Source of the DNA: Paraburkholderia oxyphila NBRC 105797 | GTDB taxonomy: Bacteria; Pseudomonadota; Gammaproteobacteria; Burkholderiales; Burkholderiaceae | Length of the DNA stretch: 46,020 nt | Direction: 5' to 3' | Assembly: GCF_000685075.1 (NCBI RefSeq) | Contig: NZ_BAYD01000083.1 | Location: forward strand, 1 to 46,020 | Part shown: piece by piece, positions 8,191-16,266 of the stretch | How positions within the stretch are numbered: position 1 is the first letter of the stretch | How the letters are laid out: each line of letters opens with the position of its first letter | Position numbers and translations under genes: made by a program | Notes under the pieces: model-generated | The model's input: only the letters and a program-made list of their open reading frames with translations | What the model was told of the DNA's origin: nothing | Databases searched by the model: none

Positions 8191-9084
8191 TCAGCGCTTC
8201 TCGACCCACTCCCGCAGTTCGCCGAGGCGTGACAGGAACAGCTCGAGAGTCGGCGAGCGGTTCGCTCTGCTGTAGCCGACGGCGACGTCGATCGTCGGCG
8301 CCTCGCCCTTCAAAGGACGGCTGACGACGGACCAGGGCAGCAGATTCCTGGCGTAGGTGGGCATCAGCGCCAGCCCGCGGGTGGAGGCAACGAGGGATAT
8401 GGCCATCGTCAGGTTGTCTACACCGTGATCGAACTTGATGTCGATTCCCGATCGATGCAGGTATTCCACGGTAACAGCGTGCAATACGCCGGCCTTGTTG
8501 GAGCCGCCGATGAAGATCTCGCCGACGAACTCATGCGGATCAATGGCTTCCCTCGTGGTGAGGCGATGGTCGCTCGGCATCAGGACGATCAGTGGCTCGT
8601 GATCGACAACCTCGTAGTCCAGCTCAAAGCCGGGTTCGGCGCGCATGAAGGCCACGTCGAGCCGGCCACGGACGAGCGCCTCGGCCAGGTCCGGCGAATA
8701 GTCACTCGACACGGTGACGTCGATGTTCTTCAACTCGTCGCGCAACACATGCATTGCCCGTGGCAGCCAGTTCATCTCGTGCCCGGTCTGGAAGCCAATG
8801 GCAAAGGTCTTCTTTGCCGGCTGGGCTGCGCGGCGCGCACCTTCCACGCCGGCAGCGACCTGCGCCAGAGCGAGACGGGCGTGGTCGAGGAAGATCTTGC
8901 CCGCAGCAGTCAGCTCGACGCCATGAATGCTGCGAGTCAGTAGTTCGACGCCAACCTGATATTCCAGATCGCGAATCTGCCGGCTCAACGCGGGCTGGGA
9001 AACGTGCAGGCGGTGCTCGGCAGCGGTCGTCAGGCTGCCTTCTTCGGCAACGCCGATGAAGTAACGCAAATGCCGGAGTTCCAT
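8191..9084 (-). CDS. LysR-family transcriptional regulator
   Basis: DNA-binding regulator with an N-terminal winged helix-turn-helix (about residues 1-60; MELRHLRYFIGVAEEGS, then HVSQPALSRQIRDLE) and a C-terminal periplasmic-binding-like effector domain (about 90-290). The 297-residue length is standard. A GGATAGG ribosome site precedes the ATG. It is divergent from the short-chain dehydrogenase at 9244, with 159 bases between starts, the classic arrangement for a LysR protein and its target. A long-spaced inverted repeat lies in that gap. The effector is unknown; control of the two dehydrogenases is inferred from position. Confidence 0.93.
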   Translation of the reverse strand: MELRHLRYFIGVAEEGSLTTAAEHRLHVSQPALSRQIRDLEYQVGVELLTRSIHGVELTAAGKIFLDHARLALAQVAAGVEGARRAAQPAKKTFAIGFQTGHEMNWLPRAMHVLRDELKNIDVTVSSDYSPDLAEALVRGRLDVAFMRAEPGFELDYEVVDHEPLIVLMPSDHRLTTREAIDPHEFVGEIFIGGSNKAGVLHAVTVEYLHRSGIDIKFDHGVDNLTMAISLVASTRGLALMPTYARNLLPWSVVSRPLKGEAPTIDVAVGYSRANRSPTLELFLSRLGELREWVEKR

Positions 9085-9104
9085 TGCCTATCCATGCGTT
9101 AGAG

Positions 9105-9155
9105 GTATGCCCCCCAGCTTACAAGGTATTTTTCAGGACCGCTGCAGGGGCATAC
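9105..9155. promoter_or_regulatory. Inverted repeat in the LysR/dehydrogenase intergenic region
   Basis: GTATGCCCC at 9105-9113 and its perfect complement GGGGCATAC at 9147-9155, with arm starts 42 bases apart (about four helical turns). The right arm ends one base before a TTGACT hexamer at 9157-9162 that could be the -35 element for the dehydrogenase. This suits a regulator binding two sites on one DNA face. Binding is not shown. Confidence 0.5.
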
Positions 9156-9243
9156 ATTGACTGCCAGGGATACAAGCGTGCCGATCGGCAAGTTGCTGAT
9201 CCTAAAGGATGTTTTCGATAGATCGATCATCAGGAGCAGAGCA

Positions 9244-9984
9244 ATGAACACGTTGACGAACAAAGTGGCGCTAGTGACCGGCGGCTCGCGAGGCATAGGT
9301 GCGGCGATTGCCAGGCGTCTCGCCGCGGATGGAGCAAGCGTCGCCATTACCTACGCGAGGGACGCCGCCGCGGCCGCCGCAGTGGTCAAGGCCATTGAAC
9401 TCGATGGCGGCAAGGCTTTGGCGATTCAGGCCGATGCGGCCGATGTCGCCGCCGTCAAGAGTGCGGTTGAAAAGGTGGTTGCGACCCTCGGCCGGCTGGA
9501 TGTGCTGGTGAACAATGCCGGCACGGCGATTCCGAAGCCGTTCGAGGAAACCACGCTCGAAGAGATGGACCGCGTCCTCGATATCAACGTTCGTGGGGTG
9601 TTCGCCACGACCCAAGCCGCGTTGAAACACATGAACGACGGCGGGCGCGTCATCATGATCGGCTCGGCAGTGGGCGAGCGTGCCGTTGCGCCCGGGCTGG
9701 TGCCTTATGCAGCGACCAAGGCCGCCGTGAAGATGTTCACTCAGGCGCTATCCAGGGAAGTTGGGAGCCGAGGCATCACGGTCAACAACGTGCAGCCCGG
9801 CCCTATCGACACGGACCTGAATCCGGCTTCGGGTGATTGGGCCGTACCGCAGAAAGCGGCTACCGCCCTCGATCGCTACGGGCGTGCGGAGGAGATCGCG
9901 GCGGCTGTGTCGTTTGTCGCCGGTCCGGAATCTTCCTATATCACCGGCGCGAACCTGACCGTTGATGGCGGCATGAATGCCTGA
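9244..9984 (+). CDS. Short-chain dehydrogenase/reductase (SDR)
   Basis: NAD(P)-dependent oxidoreductase of the classical SDR family. I start at the ATG at 9244 behind an AGGAG site, giving 246 residues, the family norm. TGGSRGIG (12-19) is the cofactor loop, NNAG (90-93) stabilises the sheet, and Ser141, Tyr155 and Lys159 (YAATK) form the catalytic set. The C-terminus DGGMNA is typical of FabG-like members. It is the first target downstream of the divergent LysR gene. A second SDR follows 101 bases later. Substrate is unknown; FabG-like sequence alone does not mean fatty-acid synthesis. Confidence 0.92.
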   Translation: MNTLTNKVALVTGGSRGIGAAIARRLAADGASVAITYARDAAAAAAVVKAIELDGGKALAIQADAADVAAVKSAVEKVVATLGRLDVLVNNAGTAIPKPFEETTLEEMDRVLDINVRGVFATTQAALKHMNDGGRVIMIGSAVGERAVAPGLVPYAATKAAVKMFTQALSREVGSRGITVNNVQPGPIDTDLNPASGDWAVPQKAATALDRYGRAEEIAAAVSFVAGPESSYITGANLTVDGGMNA

Positions 9985-10085
9985 GACTGTCCTTGCCCAT
10001 GGAGCACAAGTGGTGGCATGAGGCGGTATCGAGCCGCCCCGGCGCGGCCGCGTAACGAGACTCAACCGTTGATGGAGTTCCACCA

Positions 10086-10814
10086 ATGAAGAAATTAGCC
10101 GGAAAAATCGCGGTCGTCACGGGTGGCACAACGGGCATAGGCCTGGCGACAGCGAAACGCTTCGTCAGCGAGGGCGCCTATGTCTTCGTTACCGGTCGCC
10201 GCCAGAAGGAGCTCGAGGAGGCCGTGAGGGAAATCGGCAGCAACGTCACCGGTGTTCAAGGTGACATTTCGAACATGTCCGACCTCGATCGCCTGTACGA
10301 AGCCGTCAAAGCAAAGGGCCGAATCGACATCGTCTTCGCCAATGCCGGTGTTGGCGACTTTGCTCCCCTGGGACAGATCACGCAGGAGCATTTCGACAAA
10401 ATATTCGACATCAATGTAAAAGGAACGCTGTTCACGGTGCAGAAGGCGTTGCCGCTGCTCAATGATGGCGGCTCGATCATTCTCACGGGCTCTGTCGCGA
10501 GCATGAAGGGCACGCCTGCCTTCGGCGTGTACGGCGCGAGCAAGGCTGCTGTACGGAACTTCGTCCGCGCATGGACCGTGGAACTGAAGGACCGGCGCAT
10601 TCGCTCGAATGTCCTCAGCCCAGGTCCGATCGACACGCCGATCACGGATGGCCAGCCAGCCGACATCATCGCGAAGATGGTGTCGACCATCCCCATGGGA
10701 CGCATGGGCGAGGCCGATGAAGTCGCAAAGGCTGCACTGTTTCTGGCTTCGGACGACTCCAGTTTTGTCACAGGCATCGAACTTTTTGTCGATGGCGGCA
10801 GGGCACAGATTTGA
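10086..10814 (+). CDS. Short-chain dehydrogenase/reductase (SDR)
   Basis: Second SDR of the cluster, 242 residues. TGGTTGIG (12-19) forms the cofactor loop, ANAG (85-88) replaces NNAG, and Ser136, Tyr149 and Lys153 (YGASK) are the catalytic residues. The Arg-Arg after the second strand (TGRRQKEL, about 36-43) suggests NADP preference. It is only moderately similar to the SDR before it, so they are probably not a recent duplication. A GGAG site precedes the ATG. Likely co-transcribed with the gene at 9244 and the small TfoX-like gene that follows. Substrate unknown. Confidence 0.92.
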   Translation: MKKLAGKIAVVTGGTTGIGLATAKRFVSEGAYVFVTGRRQKELEEAVREIGSNVTGVQGDISNMSDLDRLYEAVKAKGRIDIVFANAGVGDFAPLGQITQEHFDKIFDINVKGTLFTVQKALPLLNDGGSIILTGSVASMKGTPAFGVYGASKAAVRNFVRAWTVELKDRRIRSNVLSPGPIDTPITDGQPADIIAKMVSTIPMGRMGEADEVAKAALFLASDDSSFVTGIELFVDGGRAQI

Positions 10815-10854
10815 TCAGCGGCCTGAGTTGCGACACCACAGCGCAGAGACAGAG

Positions 10855-11214
10855 ATGGATAACCTTGCGATTGAGGACCTGTTCGCCGGCCTTGGCCGCG
10901 TAACGATCAAGCGGTTGTTCGGCGGCAAGGCGGTCTATTTCGACGGTCTTGTCGTCGGCATCGTCCGGCGCGATGGCGAACTGCTGCTGAAGGTCGATGT
11001 CGAGACCGCTCCAAGGTTTGAAGCCGCAGGTGCGACGCAATGGGTGCACACCGACAAAAGCGGCAAGACCGCTTCGATGCCATATTGGACCGTGCCGGTG
11101 GACGCTTTTGACGATCCGGAGAGCATGGCCGCCTGGGTCAAGCTGGCAGCGGCCGCCGCCAGGCGGGCGGACATCCGCAAACGCGGCAACACGAGACTGA
11201 GGCGGCGCGCATGA
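10855..11214 (+). CDS. TfoX N-terminal domain protein
   Basis: A 119-residue protein formed by the TfoX N-terminal domain alone: IEDLFAGLGRVTIKRLFGGK, then LKVDVETAPRFEAAG and MPYWTVPVDAFDDPE match the usual order of conserved blocks. Full TfoX/Sxy competence regulators have a second C-terminal domain that is missing here, and single-domain members are common in proteobacteria with no settled role. The C-terminus is basic (RKRGNTRLRRR). It starts 40 bases after the second SDR on the same strand and converges with the AraC gene, whose stop is 20 bases away. Confidence 0.85.
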   Translation: MDNLAIEDLFAGLGRVTIKRLFGGKAVYFDGLVVGIVRRDGELLLKVDVETAPRFEAAGATQWVHTDKSGKTASMPYWTVPVDAFDDPESMAAWVKLAAAAARRADIRKRGNTRLRRRA

Positions 11215-11234
11215 TGCGGACGAGCGCCGGCGCA

Positions 11235-12284
11235 TCAATCGGTCATCGAGCGTTTGTTCAGCGGTTCCGGACGCGCCGGGCGTGGGGCGGTCCGGCGCTG
11301 TCCCTGCTCACGCGCGTAAGCGGCCGGCGTGCAACCGACATGACGCTGGAAGCGCCGGGTGAAATGGCTTTGATCCGCGAAGCCTGTCGCCAGCGCGATT
11401 TCCGCGAGCGGCAGGCCGGTTTCGAGAATCAGCGATTTCGCGCGACGAATCCGGCATTGCTCGACGTAGCTGATGGCGGTGACCCCGATCGTCCGCTTGA
11501 AGAGTCGGCTGAAATGGAACCGGCTCACGTTCACGAGTGCAGCAAGGTCTTCGAGGCAGATCGGCCGGTCGAGATGGTCTTCGATGAACTCCGTGAGCCG
11601 CGCGACTTCGAGCTTGCCCAGTGAGCGGTCCGGCGGGGGCTCGAGCGGTTCGAACGCGTTGTAGCTGCGAAGCATGTGCGCCGCCAGCGCGGCGGAAAGG
11701 GCCTCGACGAGCAGCACCTGAGCCGGATGCGCTTTCGTGTCGATCTCGCTGACGAGGCTCTGTGCGAGGCGCTCGATGACGGGGTCCCGCACCAGAAACA
11801 CGCTGCGGATTTCGACCTGAACGTTCTGCCGGCCAAGTTGCTCGCCGGCGAGCGCAACGAGCGAGGGGGGCACCCGCAGGCGGACGGACTGCCCCGAATC
11901 GCCTTCCCACACCGAGTCGCAGCCGGCCGGCATGATGTACGCGGTGCCGGCCGATACCGTGCCGCTATGGACGACGCCGGCTCGCGTCTGCACCAGTCGC
12001 GCGCTGCCCGACGGGCAGTAGCCGATCAGGTGATGGTCGAGCCCGCCGTAGCGTTCGGAACAACCGAAATAGGGGCGATGGACGTCGACGGTGACGCCCT
12101 TCCAGCCGCGGCCGCGGGTCGTGGCAACGGGCTGCTGCAGCCTTGCATGCAGGATTTCGTCGATCGTGATCAGCCGGGGCCAATCCGGAGGTTGCGGGGC
12201 GGCTTGCGCGGACTTCATGTGATTCGGCGCGACGGCTTCGTTGCCGTCTCCCCGCTGCCCTGGGGATTCGAACGCGGTGATCAT
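11235..12284 (-). CDS. AraC-family transcriptional regulator
   Basis: A 349-residue regulator with a cupin-like N-terminal sensing region (about 55-170) and a C-terminal double helix-turn-helix (about 240-325). CLEDLAALVNVSRFHFSRLF is the first HTH, and LAEIALATGFADQSHFTRRF the conserved second HTH. An AGAGG site precedes the ATG. It lies 198 bases downstream of the flavoprotein that ends the bufferin-type operon, on the same strand, but the gap is too long to assume co-transcription. Target genes are unknown. The gap 12285-12482 holds nothing else I can support. Confidence 0.93.
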   Translation of the reverse strand: MITAFESPGQRGDGNEAVAPNHMKSAQAAPQPPDWPRLITIDEILHARLQQPVATTRGRGWKGVTVDVHRPYFGCSERYGGLDHHLIGYCPSGSARLVQTRAGVVHSGTVSAGTAYIMPAGCDSVWEGDSGQSVRLRVPPSLVALAGEQLGRQNVQVEIRSVFLVRDPVIERLAQSLVSEIDTKAHPAQVLLVEALSAALAAHMLRSYNAFEPLEPPPDRSLGKLEVARLTEFIEDHLDRPICLEDLAALVNVSRFHFSRLFKRTIGVTAISYVEQCRIRRAKSLILETGLPLAEIALATGFADQSHFTRRFQRHVGCTPAAYAREQGQRRTAPRPARPEPLNKRSMTD

Positions 12285-12482
12285 CGGTGCCTCTGTTCAG
12301 CGGGTCCGGATTCGCACATCGCACATCGAGCGTAGCAAGCCGTAGTGTGGCACAAACGGTGGCCAGACGCCGCCGCAACATGAAGATACGTGGCTCGCGG
12401 TTCGATGGCTTGCAGCTTGTTGCTCGATTTGGACGATTGATGCTTTCGATGCCGCATGCGGCCCACGCACAGGCCGACGCAA

Positions 12483-13886
12483 CTAAGCGTGCATCATCCA
12501 TCCGCCCGCAGCCATCGCGGCCTGGCGCAGCGCTTCCGACCACGTGGGATACGGATGGCAGATCCGGGCGAAGTCTTCGCAGATCATTGACGCTTCCATC
12601 GCGATGGCGACCTGCGAAATCAGGTCGGCCGATCCCGCGCCGACGAGATGGGCGCCTGATATGAGATTCGTGCTGGAGTCGACCAGCAGCTTCACGAATC
12701 CCTCCGGGGTATCGCGGATCATCGCGTTCGCATTCGCGCAAAGCGGATAGCGGCCGATCCTGTAGTGCACGCCCGCCAGCCGAAGCTCCTGCTCGGTCTT
12801 GCCGATCGTCGCGACTTCGGGGCTCGTGTAGAGCACCTGCGGGATCGCCGCATAGTTGACGAACCCGGGCAGGCCGGCGATCTGCTCGGCGCAGGCGATC
12901 GCTTCCTCCTCGGCCTTCGACATGACCATCGGCCCGCCGGCGGCGTCGCCAACGACCCAAAGTCCGCGGCTGCCACCCCACGGCTTGCGCTGCGGCCACG
13001 CGCCGGGTGCATCGGGCTGGATGCCGACGCTCGACAGATTCAAGCCGGCAGTCGAGGGCCGGCGGCCGATCGCGACGAGCACGGTGTCTGCATCGACCGT
13101 CGTCGTGGTGCGGCTGGCTTCGGCGCCGCGAAGCTGGACGGACACGCGGTCGGACCGGCGCTCCAGACCGACCACTTCGGTCGACAGCCGGATCTGGATG
13201 CCCTGGCGTATCAGCGCCCGTTGCAGCGTGGCCGCGAGTTCCGCGTCCAGCCAGTTGCAGATCCGGCCGCCGCGCTCGATCAGGGTCACGCGCGACCCCA
13301 GACGTCGCCAGATCGAGCCAAGCTCGACCCCGACCGCCCCCGCGCCGACGATGACCAGATGGCGTGGAATCCGGTCGAGCGACAGCGCGTCGGCTGAATC
13401 GATGATGCGGGCATGGTCGAATGCGGCGTTGGCAAGCGGAATCGGTTCGGATCCCGTAGCGATCACGATCGCGGCGGCGGACAGGGTCTGCTGCGTCCCA
13501 TCGGTTCGGGTGACGATCACCGTGCCAGCGCCGGCGAGCCGTGCGTGCCCGGAAATCAGCCGGACCCGCTGCGCGCGCAAGAGGCCGTGCGTCTTTCTCG
13601 ACATCCGGTCGATCATGGCCGTTTTGTGGTCCATCATCCGCGCGAGATGCAGCGTCGTCACGCAGTCGATTCCGCGCGCGGCGTGCTTTGCCCTGTGCGC
13701 GATGTCGTACAGCGCGGACGCATGGAGTAGCAACTGCGACGGGAAGCAGCCGGAGCGGATGCCGGCGCCGCCTGGCTGTGGCGCGCGTTCGACGCAGGCG
13801 ACGTCGAAGCCGAGCTGGCCGGCGCGAATGGCGGTGTGGTATCCGCCCGCGCCGCAGCCAATGACGATGACGTCATAGCGATTCAT
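12483..13886 (-). CDS. Dihydrolipoyl-dehydrogenase-like flavoprotein lacking key catalytic residues
   Basis: FAD/NAD(P) pyridine-nucleotide disulfide oxidoreductase fold, 467 residues from the ATG at 13886. VIGCGAGGYHTAI is the FAD site, VIVGAGAVGVELGSIW the NAD site, and GLWVVGDAAG the second FAD contact. The redox motif, normally GGTCLNVGCIPSK, reads GGAGIRSGCFPSQ: Gly42 replaces the first cysteine and only Cys47 remains. The C-terminal HAHPTLSE-type motif reads HPYPTWSE, so Tyr446 replaces the catalytic His while Glu451 stays. It therefore should not oxidise dihydrolipoamide. Family members with similar losses, such as M. tuberculosis LpdA, are reported quinone reductases. It is the last gene of the operon and overlaps doxX by 14 bases. 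Confidence 0.85.
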   Translation of the reverse strand: MNRYDVIVIGCGAGGYHTAIRAGQLGFDVACVERAPQPGGAGIRSGCFPSQLLLHASALYDIAHRAKHAARGIDCVTTLHLARMMDHKTAMIDRMSRKTHGLLRAQRVRLISGHARLAGAGTVIVTRTDGTQQTLSAAAIVIATGSEPIPLANAAFDHARIIDSADALSLDRIPRHLVIVGAGAVGVELGSIWRRLGSRVTLIERGGRICNWLDAELAATLQRALIRQGIQIRLSTEVVGLERRSDRVSVQLRGAEASRTTTTVDADTVLVAIGRRPSTAGLNLSSVGIQPDAPGAWPQRKPWGGSRGLWVVGDAAGGPMVMSKAEEEAIACAEQIAGLPGFVNYAAIPQVLYTSPEVATIGKTEQELRLAGVHYRIGRYPLCANANAMIRDTPEGFVKLLVDSSTNLISGAHLVGAGSADLISQVAIAMEASMICEDFARICHPYPTWSEALRQAAMAAGGWMMHA

Positions 13887-14388
13887 CAACGCGACCGCGC
13901 CGATGCGACACGCGGTCGATCAGCCGGTCCAGCGACAGCGCGCCCGGACCGATCGCCATGATCCCGACCGCCAGGGATGCCCAGTACAGATGGAAGTTCG
14001 CCCAGCCGTCCGGAAAAACGAGTTGAATGACGCCGGTCATCACCAGCAGCGCGAGCGCCGCCAGTCGCGTCGCGAGCCCGAGGATAAGCAGGATGGGCAG
14101 TGTGATCTCGGCGATGGCCACGACCAGCGCGATCGTGTCCGGCGCGGGGAAGCCGAACGCCGCGCCGAACAGGTGGACCTTGAACTGGTTCTCGAACAGG
14201 TAGAGCGTTGCTGGCGAGAGTGAGAGAAAGCCGTCCCATCGGGTGCGGCCGGAGCGCAGGAAGGGCAGCGCGAGCGCGAGCCGCAGCAACGGCGGCGCGA
14301 CGCACCACGCGATCTCCCGAAGCCGCTCCAGCACGGCACGGGTCAGCAACTCGATACGGCCTTTCGCCGGCACGGTGGTCGGGTTCAT
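13873..14388 (-). CDS. DoxX-family membrane protein
   Basis: A 171-residue inner-membrane protein with about four hydrophobic segments in the DoxX arrangement: PPLLRLALALPFLRSGRTRW opens the domain, IALVVAIAEITLPILLILGL is the second to third helix, and NFHLYWASLAVGIMAIGPG the last. DoxX relatives include the small subunit of thiosulfate:quinone oxidoreductase and proteins found with bufferin clusters. Its ATG overlaps the upstream DUF2063 stop (ATGA), and its end overlaps the flavoprotein start, so all three are translationally coupled. With the flavoprotein it could form a quinone-linked redox pair, which is inference. Confidence 0.88.
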   Translation of the reverse strand: MNPTTVPAKGRIELLTRAVLERLREIAWCVAPPLLRLALALPFLRSGRTRWDGFLSLSPATLYLFENQFKVHLFGAAFGFPAPDTIALVVAIAEITLPILLILGLATRLAALALLVMTGVIQLVFPDGWANFHLYWASLAVGIMAIGPGALSLDRLIDRVSHRRGRVDESL

Positions 14389-15281
14389 GCGCGCCTCGTG
14401 GTGGGGGGCACGTCGCGCTGCGCCCCGGGCGGCGCATCCGCGTCGTCTCCCGGGCTCCATCCGACGATCGCGCCGATCGCGAACAGTTCGACGAGCGCAC
14501 GAGCGAGGTCGAAGCCAGCGTCGGCGTGACGCGCGAGCGAGGTCGACACGGCAAGCGAGCGGCCGGCAACGAGACACTGGACGAACGTTGCCGCGCCGTT
14601 CGTCACCTGACGCACTTCGACGTCGGCATGCGGACGAATGACGAGCGCATGCTGGCCGCCGCCGCAGAGGTCGATGGCAACCGGGGTGCCGCCGTCGAGG
14701 TTCATGTGCCACAGGTCCACGACGGGAAAGGGCGAGCGCACCACCCGCAGCGACGGATGCGTCTTCAAGCTAATCTGGGCAACGCGTGGCGCCGCGACAG
14801 CGCCGAGTTCCGCGAGCGCGATCGGCACGGATTCGGCTGCGTGATACGCCTCTGCCCAGGCGCGTTCGAGACGTGCGACATCGGCCAGATACGGCACGCT
14901 GCTCGCCGGCTCGAACGCTTCGATGAAGCGCGGGAACGTCTCGCCGTATTCGAGCATGACAGGCGAGCGGGGCGGATCGAGAACGACGTAGATGCGCGCC
15001 ATCGCCGTGAAGAACGCGTCGCCTGCGATGCGCCGTACTGCCGGGAACGCCGCACTCAGCGCGTCGATCAGGGCCGTGACGACGTTGTTCCGATAGATGT
15101 TGAAGCGTTTGACGTCCGGCTTCCGGTCGGGGCCGACGAGGCCGGGCGGCATCGGCAGGGTCGGGTCCAGCAGCGCGGCCGCGAAGTCCTGCTGGCGATC
15201 GTGCAGGTTGCCGGTGCGCATGCCCTGCGCGGCGCGGCCCGGCGATGGCAGAAACGTTCGGCAGGATGATCGGCGTGTCAT
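14385..15281 (-). CDS. bufC: DUF2063 protein, BufC-like partner of the DUF692 enzyme
   Basis: A 298-residue member of the DUF2063 family. The N-terminal domain (about 25-120) carries the hallmark RFNIYRNNVVTALIDALSAA followed by FPAVRRIAGDAFF and a PVMLEYGETFPRF block. In bufferin and related clusters this protein binds the precursor peptide and works with the MNIO enzyme. AGGAAG precedes the ATG at 15281. It begins 7 bases after the stop of the unknown gene at 15289 and overlaps doxX by four bases. Assigned by family and operon position; the C-terminal half is more variable. Confidence 0.87.
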   Translation of the reverse strand: MTRRSSCRTFLPSPGRAAQGMRTGNLHDRQQDFAAALLDPTLPMPPGLVGPDRKPDVKRFNIYRNNVVTALIDALSAAFPAVRRIAGDAFFTAMARIYVVLDPPRSPVMLEYGETFPRFIEAFEPASSVPYLADVARLERAWAEAYHAAESVPIALAELGAVAAPRVAQISLKTHPSLRVVRSPFPVVDLWHMNLDGGTPVAIDLCGGGQHALVIRPHADVEVRQVTNGAATFVQCLVAGRSLAVSTSLARHADAGFDLARALVELFAIGAIVGWSPGDDADAPPGAQRDVPPTTRRA

Positions 15282-15288
15282 GACTTCC

Positions 15289-16266
15289 TCATGAACGGGA
15301 CGGCCGTTGCACGATATTCGTCCACAATTGGCGAAGGCTTTCCATGCCGCCCGCCGTCGAGCTCCAGAGCGTCGTATCGCTCACGAGCAGCGTGCCCTCG
15401 AACGCATCCGGGCGCGACTGCAGCAGCGCGTCGAAGGTCGGCCGTTCGAGTGCGAACGGATGCGGTGGCGCAGCGAGATCGATGGGCTGGCGGGCGAGCA
15501 CGTCGAGCCGGTGAGCCGCGTCGCCGAGCCGCTCGAGCTGCGGCAGATGCGGGTGCAGGTTGAACGTGATCACCTTGTGCAGGATGCCTAAGCGGTCTAG
15601 ATCCGCGTCGGCTTCGATGGGCGAAGGCGAGCCATCCGCCGCGGCCGCGGGCCGTAGTCCAAAGCGGTTCTCCACGGGCACGCCGAGGCCGGAGAGCAAC
15701 GAGCGCGCGAGACCGCCGAACCGTTGCCGCGGCGGAATGGTCCGGTCGCCGTGGTGATCGAATTCCGCAAGCTGGCGGCGCAATCGGTCGTCTTCGTCGA
15801 TGCCCTCCACATCGCCGATATCGTGATGCGGGCAGATGAAGGCGAGGTGGTCGGGCTGTGCGAGAAATGCCCGCATCGCTTCGATCTCCGCGCTGCCGGC
15901 GCTTTGACCGGTGCGCAGCGAATCGAAGCTGATCACGATCAGGGTATCGACGCCTGCGAGCGTGCGGGCGTCGAGCGGGGTGAGCGTACCGTCATCTGCG
16001 ACGCGCTCGATCTCCGTGACGGGCTGCCCGGTGAGCGCCGTCGCCAGGTCGACGAACGCGGTGAAGTTGCGCTTCATGATGTGATCGAGGAAGCCCGCGA
16101 TGCTCTGGTCGAAGCGGACCGGGTCCGCGTATTCATGAAACCTCGGAAAACCCATCCGGCGACTTTCGAACAGCGCAGGAAAGCGATCTTCGATCACGTG
16201 GAGCGGGGCGCCGCTCTCGCCCGGCCGGCTCCATGCATAGTAGACAAGGACTTTTCGTTGGCTCAT
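15289..16266 (-). CDS. Unrecognised 325-residue protein of the bufferin-type operon
   Basis: No family recognised. The first half shows alternating short hydrophobic strands and acidic loops, including KVLVYYAWSRPGE near the start, GVDTLIVISFDSLRTGQ (105-121) and LAFICPHHDIG (141-151), with the spacing of a flavodoxin-like or ThuA/glutamine-amidotransferase-like alpha/beta fold. Histidine-rich spots follow (FDHHGDRTIPP at 169-179, NLHPHLPQL at 236-244) and could bind metal. There is no signal peptide and no membrane helix. Its ATG overlaps the DUF692 stop by four bases and it ends 7 bases before DUF2063, so it sits between the two proteins that normally pair. A role in peptide modification or metal handling is inference. 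Confidence 0.8.
   Translation of the reverse strand: MSQRKVLVYYAWSRPGESGAPLHVIEDRFPALFESRRMGFPRFHEYADPVRFDQSIAGFLDHIMKRNFTAFVDLATALTGQPVTEIERVADDGTLTPLDARTLAGVDTLIVISFDSLRTGQSAGSAEIEAMRAFLAQPDHLAFICPHHDIGDVEGIDEDDRLRRQLAEFDHHGDRTIPPRQRFGGLARSLLSGLGVPVENRFGLRPAAAADGSPSPIEADADLDRLGILHKVITFNLHPHLPQLERLGDAAHRLDVLARQPIDLAAPPHPFALERPTFDALLQSRPDAFEGTLLVSDTTLWSSTAGGMESLRQLWTNIVQRPSRS

Noticed and set aside
9157..9243. TTG start at 9157 for the first SDR
   Set aside because: It would put the LysR/SDR promoter inside the coding region; the ATG at 9244 has an AGGAG site and the normal N-terminus.
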